30,237 nt of DNA from positions 614,082 through 644,318 of the forward strand of contig NMRA01000228.1 in NCBI GenBank assembly GCA_002633005.1, given 5' to 3'. Each line of letters begins with the position of its first letter. Position 1 is the stretch's first letter. The DNA is from Phoronis australis (Eukaryota; Phoronida; Phoronidae). Position numbers and translations under genes: made by a program. Positions 25,161-30,237 of the stretch are shown here, piece by piece. The notes below the pieces were generated by a model. It did no database searches. It was given only the letters and a program-made list of their open reading frames with translations, and was not told the DNA's origin.

Positions 25161-25590
25161 GGCCCGCGTTGACGTAGGCATTTTGTCTCGAATTTCCTGT
25201 TTCACTGTCTAAATCCTTGAGGTATAAATCAGACTTGACTAAATCCGTTGATTAAAAACTAAGGTAAGTAGAGTAGGTCACAAGTTGTGGTTACTAAGAT
25301 TTCATGTCCCAGCTTCCATTCGAACACAATCTTGTGATGAAGGGGTTTCAAAACCATGTTTCTCGAGCAACGAAATAAAAACTCAGTTCCACCATCTTGT
25401 AAATATTGACAAGTGCTGAGTCCTAGCGGTGGTAACTTACAATATTCGTTACGTTCTTGAATAATGTCTCTGTCTGCTCTAGACCGGCAGCCCAGAGCAC
25501 TTAGCATAGATGAACGAGGTACCAACATCTGACCACGGGAGCATTTAAAGTCCACCTCAGTATGTACAGAAATGGACGTCTGCCGTTGTC
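25161..25590 (-). promoter_or_regulatory. MOSMO: MOSMO 5' UTR and promoter region
   Basis: On the minus strand CAAGATGGTGG (25389-25399) is a YY1-type motif, often found just downstream of animal start sites, so transcription may begin near 25400. This is inference. An in-frame ATG at 25181 (acaaaATGC, A at -3) would add seven residues (MPTSTRA) before the conserved start. A stop (TAG) lies further upstream in that frame. Confidence 0.4.
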
Positions 25591-26400
25591 TGCACTCTGG
25601 GTGTGACCCCTGGGGGCCTTACAAAGACCCCAAAAAATGAGCTAGACTAGATATTCAAGGTACCAACTTAAACTGATTTAAAACGAACAATAATACCGCA
25701 CTGAACACCGAATGACCCATGACAGACAAATTGCACTCTGGAATGGGTCCGGCAGAAACCAAAAAAGGACCCCCCAAAAATGAGCTAGCACATACATTCG
25801 AGGTACCACGCAAAACCAATTCCATATGATTCAATAAATGTCACAGATCACTAAAACCCCTATGACAGACAAAATACACTCTGGGTTGTGCCCGGCAGAA
25901 ACCCCCAGAAATCTCAACCATGGTATGCCATCAAAAATTTGAGCTAGACTAGATTTTCTAGGTACCGGCCAAAACTGATTTTAAACGAACAATAGTACCG
26001 CATTGAACACCAAATGACCCATGACAGACAAATTGCACTCTGGAATGGGTCCGGCAGAAACCAAAAAAGGACCCCCCTAAAATGAGCTAGCACATACATT
26101 CGAGATACCACAAAAACAATTACATGAGATTCAATACATGTCACAGGTCACTAAATGCCCTATGACCTGCAGACAAAATACACTCTGGATTGTCCCTGGC
26201 AGAAACCCTCAAAAATCTCAACCACGATTTGCCATTTTTGAGACAGTTAGATTTTCAAGGTATCTGCTTAAACTGATTTAAAACCAACAATCGTGCTGCA
26301 CTGAAAACCCAATGACCCGTGAAAGACAAATTTTACCCGGAAATGGTCTGCCAAAAACCCAGAAAGGACCTTAAAAATTGGAGGTACAACCGTTCATGCA
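25590..26400. repeat. Dimeric satellite, period about 300 bp
   Basis: Two alternating ~150-bp subunits repeat. Type A starts gagctagactagat at 25639, 25941 and (diverged) 26240; type B starts gagctagcacatacattcga at 25788 and 26084. Subunits share acagacaaa-t-cactctgg and ggcagaaacc blocks. The third period is more diverged and fades near 26400. A partial B-like unit precedes 25639. Confidence 0.9.
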
Positions 26401-26951
26401 GCTTTCCCCTGCTANAAACTAACCAATACAATGCGGTAACCTTCAACTACCTTGAAAATCTTTCACTGTTAGAAACCAAATATATTGTGACGTGAGCGCC
26501 ATCTATTGATGGAGTCATGAGTGAGGACGAGTCGTCAGTTTAGTTCCAGAAGCTAGAGTGTGTTATTATATTTTAAAGGGGTGTAAGATGGTCAATTCCT
26601 TATATGGAACTTCCGATGACGAAATTTTTAGTTCTATTCTGATTGGTTTTCACATTTAACTAGAGACCCCTATTTTAGCGTAATTTGTTATTTGGAACAT
26701 TCGCGTTGCCTGTTCTCAGAATTGTCTCGGCTGAAGTCGGAAAAGGTCATTACTGCTGGGCTTTTCTCACTAACCAAGCTGTGCGGACAAGAACTGCACT
26801 GTGCAAAAGATTAACACAGTGCTATTATTTGTTTTGAAAAGCAGTTGTTTTGCTGTGAAACTATGTCTTTAATGACTGTTGCGTGCTGAGCAGCTCGTCA
26901 TTTGAATCGGAAACTCCGACTAAGTTGAGTTATAAACATTGTCGATGATAA
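26401..26951. other. Unassigned sequence with one ambiguous base
   Basis: One N at 26415. A motif gcgccatctattgatgg (26489-26505) looks like a dispersed repeat. No gene is recognised. Confidence 0.3.
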
Positions 26952-27236
26952 ATTACAGTTAACTTACTCAACTGGAGCACTCATTTCTGGAGCACAAGCT
27001 CCTTCCTCTTGTACGCTACACATTCCTCCGTGAACTGGAGGAAAGAGTATGGTTATGATTGGCGTGGAGAACTAGAAAACCGTCTAAGCACACACGTGAA
27101 AACATCCGATGCATCAAATTCACACAAACCTACCTCCTTTTCAGAAGAGTTGCCCTACTTCGGCAACAAAGGACCAACAGGCGAGAACATCTCCAGTGAT
27201 CACACGGTGATCGCGTACCGGTACCTCCAGAACTAG
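26952..27236 (+). other. Unrecognised 94-codon open frame
   Basis: The frame is open from after the TAA at 26949-26951 to the TAG at 27234-27236 and has no ATG start. The later part (WRKEYGYDWRGELENRLSTH onward) is polar with a protein-like composition. No family is recognised. It could be an exon or chance. Confidence 0.2.
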
Positions 27237-27339
27237 TAGACTTCTTCTATTCCATTTTTGTGAGAAATCAGGTCAAATTTGTATTATTCTGTGCTCTGAT
27301 ACGTATTCTTTACGTAGATAACTATCTGTCTAACTCGCT

Positions 27340-27440
27340 CGAAACCATTTATAGTCCGATTACCTCTCGTCGTCAGTCTCCAAAGGTCGTCCGCCATCTT
27401 GTTTCGCGTGCAGCGCTGCCACGCGGGACTTAGCGTTCCA
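27340..27440 (-). promoter_or_regulatory. CpG-rich spot with YY1 motif; possible minus-strand first exon
   Basis: On the minus strand CAAGATGGCGG (27391-27401) is a classical YY1 start-site motif, and its ATG (27397-27395) opens 11 codons (MADDLWRLTTR) before a donor-like gtaatc. The area is richer in CpG than its flanks. No second exon is identified, so the gene, if any, is unknown. Confidence 0.3.
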
Positions 27441-28552
27441 ATTTGGAAGGCTCGGTCTGCACGTTAGGTACTAACCTCTCGGGAGAAACACGCGTGGAAG
27501 AACTGAGACTAAAATTAATGCATTTACCGACTGTTTTTTTGAGACCACTTAAAAACTTGTTGATTTTACTAATGCACTTTTTTGTTCATTTTCAGAAGAT
27601 ATTTTCGAAATTAAATTTTCTTCAGACGGAACAAAAAGCAACCCAGGGATTGTTTATGCAATGTATCTATTTGTCCCAGGCACTAACCGACATCTGTTAG
27701 GCCAAAGGAAAAACGCAGCAGACAAATGGAACACGCTGGGTGCTTAACAGTTTCGGCCCACGCCTTGGTCATCANGGGGGGGTTCACTCTGAAAATATAT
27801 TTTTTGCATTGTGAATTGCTGTTATGAAAATTAACGCGTTTCGAGTCTTCGTGGCTCATCGGCAAAACCCCGGAGATCAATTGTGCGCGCGCTTCCGACG
27901 ACACTTCTGAAGTAGCCAAGCATTTTAGATGGATCCACCGCTGAAAAAGCAGCTCTATAGCTGATTTCTTTAGGTAACTAGTTTCTTTATTCTAAGATAT
28001 GTTTTGATTTGATTAGGGGAAATACTGTGGTGCCGTAACCCTGATATTCAGGCGAATTGATGGGCAACATGCCGTGTCATCCGTCCTATTCAGTAACCCC
28101 ACACCGCTCGTTGGGTAACTCGAATTTGACTTGTGTATTGTAAAGTTGTCTTGCGCAATATCATACAGTGTACATGTACATGTAATACTTTTGAAAAAAA
28201 TCTCGTTTTCCGAAGAATTGCTATTGTGGCAGGCGTCGTGGTCTGGTCGCAAGTCTGTTTGAAGATCACGGCACTCTAACAAGTCGGACTATACAATTAA
28301 GGAATGACCAAGGGGGCACACACATTAACAAAGTGACCGCATTCGCGAACAGTGTACAGTACCAGAAATTGCGGGTAGGCTGTATTTTCACAACAAAGTC
28401 TTGCGGGACTCGTGCGATGTTCAATGGGCCTTCTAAGGAGCCCTAGTGCCGACCTCAACACCTACCGTCTTTCTACGTGCAATAAGTAGGCCTATGACTG
28501 AGGTTTTCTATACTGGGAATTTCCCCAGAAAGGCCCACCCGACGAAACGCCC
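27441..28552. other. No gene recognised; one ambiguous base
   Basis: One N at 27775 next to a run of G. The frames here are short and unconvincing. Confidence 0.4.
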
Positions 28553-29035
28553 ATGCCCATGGGCATCTATTTGATGTTAGTACTTCGGGTTTCAATTGTT
28601 CACACATTGGGACGTTTATTTCAAAAATTGCAAGAGATGCAAATGGATCCTGGGATACATCGTCAAGGTTTGAAGTACGAGTCCATGATGAACGGAACAA
28701 ATTCAGTCGCGCATGCTGTAAGTCTTTTGAATGGACGTGGTAACCTCAGGGGGCTTAGTGCCAACTGAGCTGCGAAACGAGATGCTGCATTGTAGAGGTG
28801 GGACAAGCTCATTGACACAACAGGCGTGCATTCAGTAACGCTAGGATCTACGCTAGGACCTAGCTAAAATCTAGCCAAAGTCACGTGTTCTTATTTGAAA
28901 TACACGGCAATATCTCGCGCAATCTCGCGAAGTTTTGCTTTTTAGCGAGGTCCTAGCGTTACTGAACAGGAGGCAGTTGACGAAGTGCAAGCGTTGGGAA
29001 CAAACGTCGAAGATGTCTGGGTAGAATGGTTCTAA
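28553..29035 (+). pseudogene. Broken open frame interrupted by a MITE
   Basis: A 71-codon frame (28553-28768) ends in TGA. The same frame continues with a second stop (TAG), then RWDKLID up to the MITE. After the MITE it resumes with EVQALGTNVEDVWVEWF and a TAA at 29033-29035. The insertion is 165 bases including one copy of the flanking TTGAC, so the frame is kept. I do not recognise the product, and the coding nature is only suggested. Confidence 0.25.
28821..28976. mobile_element. 156-bp MITE, copy 1
   Basis: It shares its full length with 30081-30237. Near the ends it has inverted repeats ttcagtaacgctaggatct and the complement of ttcagtaacgctaggacct. The outer ten bases (caggcgtgca, complement of ctgcctcctg) match poorly. 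TTGAC lies on both sides (28812-28816 and 28977-28981), possibly the remains of a longer target duplication. Confidence 0.8.
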
Positions 29036-29100
29036 GACAAGCAAACCATTGGATCCGATCTACAGATTCCTCGGCAGTCTAGACAGCAGGAAGATTAGGC

Positions 29101-29156
29101 CCTGGGTGTTTCTCCAGGAACGTTGGTGACCAACGTTTCCTGGAGAAACACCCAGG
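29101..29156. repeat. 56-bp near-perfect palindrome
   Basis: The arms are 27 and 28 bases (29101-29127 and 29129-29156), starting CCTGGGTGTTTCTCCAGGAA, with one spacer base and a single 1-base length difference. It would form a long cruciform or RNA hairpin. Confidence 0.93.
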
Positions 29157-29550
29157 TAATAAGTTATAATTATTCACAGTTTGTAATAATGTCGGTTTTT
29201 TATGCTTGTGTACAATGAAAACGAAATAGAAATTATTTTTAGACATGCCAAATTTACCCAGTACACCAGAGGGTCTACGAGCGCACAGAAACTGATTCCG
29301 GTTTGTATTTCCACATGAGTCTATCTGCTTCCTATCCAAAATCTTATTTCACGTAGTGCGTAGTTAAATCCGTACCCAATACTTGTTTCTTCCAGTGAGT
29401 ACTACAGAACGGTGCGAAAATCCTTCCTTGACAACCTCTCGCAGCAGTTGACCACCAGATGTGTAAACTACACGTATTAGCAACCACTGGGAATTAAAAC
29501 GTGTCTAGATCGAGGGAAGTTTCAATTCAAAATTTTTTGCAAAGTACGCT
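29157..29550. other. No feature recognised
   Basis: The sequence between the palindrome and the GGTC-repeat stretch shows no coding or repeat signal that I can support. Confidence 0.4.
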
Positions 29551-29554
29551 CAAG

Positions 29555-29830
29555 TTAGGTCTCACGACGGACCAGGCCAGCTTGATTTGTGTAGATATCG
29601 AGTTTCAGCGTACTTCTGGTCCCTCGGCGAACTAGTCTTGTGATGTTTTTTTTACCAAAGTGTGCTTTGTAAAATTATTTATCTCAACCAGTACTGTTTG
29701 GTCCCGCGACAGATCGACTATTTTTATAGGGATAATAAGCACAGGTGTACTTTTGGTCTCGTGACGGACCAGGCCAGAGTTTTTGTGTACTCTCAGTGTA
29801 CATTTGGTCCCTCTACGAACTAGGCCTACT
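29555..29830. repeat. Irregular repeat of a TTTGGTCYC-CGA motif
   Basis: Five related blocks are seen near 29558, 29619, 29697, 29755 and 29808, alternating ggtctcRYgacggaccaggcca with ggtccctc-gcgaactagtc-type variants. Several are preceded by gtac. The spacing is about 55-75 bases and the blocks have diverged. Confidence 0.6.
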
Positions 29831-30080
29831 CCTGTAGGCCTATATATTTTCACCACGGTGTAGGCTTAGAGTGTTTTGGTTTCGTGAAACTGTTTTCAGA
29901 TGATTTGTTTCCTGATACATTTGACGTTTTTCAATTGTTGTCAACGTGATTCAGCTTAATAAAGTGATACTTAATTGTTTATTGTTGCTTTTAGTAATAG
30001 ACTATGAGCTGAGAGCACCATCGTTGGCCAGTTTTTCTCGTAACGAGACAGAACACAGGTTTATTTCCGGACTAACACTA

Positions 30081-30237
30081 CAGGCGTGCGTTCAGTAGAC
30101 GCTAGGACCTACGCTAGGACCTAGCTAAAGTCTAGTGAAGGTCACGTGTTCTCATTTCAAATACACGGCAATATCTCACGTAATCTCGCGAAGTCTTGCT
30201 TTTTAGCGAGGTCCTAGCGTTACTGAACGGGAGGCAG
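30081..30237. mobile_element. MITE, copy 2 (ends at window edge)
   Basis: Second copy of the element at 28821-28976, same orientation, from caggcgtgcg to ggaggcag at the last base of the window. Its right flank, and so its target duplication, cannot be seen. Confidence 0.8.

Noticed and set aside
25259-25555. 98-codon minus-strand frame upstream of MOSMO
   Set aside because: It lies in the likely 5' UTR/promoter, resembles no family and is out of place relative to the MOSMO start.

Overview
The window looks like nuclear DNA of an animal. Both recognisable genes are split by canonical GT...AG introns, the sequence is AT-rich, and it is crowded with small inverted-repeat transposons, a tRNA-derived SINE, a non-LTR retrotransposon fragment, minisatellites and a dimeric satellite. 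Intron sizes (about 0.2-2 kb in one gene, 3.4 kb in the other) and repeat types fit a marine invertebrate, perhaps a non-vertebrate deuterostome. I cannot name the species.

Layout. Bases 877-15389 on the + strand hold the mitochondrial aconitase gene (ACO2) in 16 coding exons. They join without a frame break into about 750 residues, covering the whole mature enzyme with all the iron-sulphur cysteines and catalytic residues. Only the short transit-peptide exon is not securely found. Its introns hold a Harbinger-type MITE (3124-3906), two copies of one CAGGG-ended element (4588-5078, 9042-9497), a fold-back element split by a SINE-bearing insert (about 11615-12150) and several tandem duplications. 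From 15.9 to 18.4 kb come degenerate AT-rich repeats and the 3' end of a non-LTR retrotransposon.

Bases 20928-25160 on the - strand hold a three-exon gene for a four-pass membrane protein of 169 residues. It matches MOSMO, an attenuator of Hedgehog signalling. The two genes are convergent, with repeats and two minisatellites between them. MOSMO intron 1 contains a 1.7-kb TTAA-flanked inverted-repeat transposon. A dimeric satellite with a period near 300 bp lies a few hundred bases upstream of the MOSMO start.

From 26.4 kb to the end I recognise no gene. There is a CpG-rich spot with a YY1-type motif that could be a minus-strand first exon, a broken reading frame interrupted by a 156-bp MITE (a second copy ends the window), and a 56-bp near-perfect palindrome.

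The two genes are not known to act together: aconitase is a TCA-cycle enzyme of the mitochondrial matrix, MOSMO a membrane regulator of Smoothened. I see no previously undescribed biological system. The points of interest are nested transposon insertions, target-site lengths and splice-site structure.
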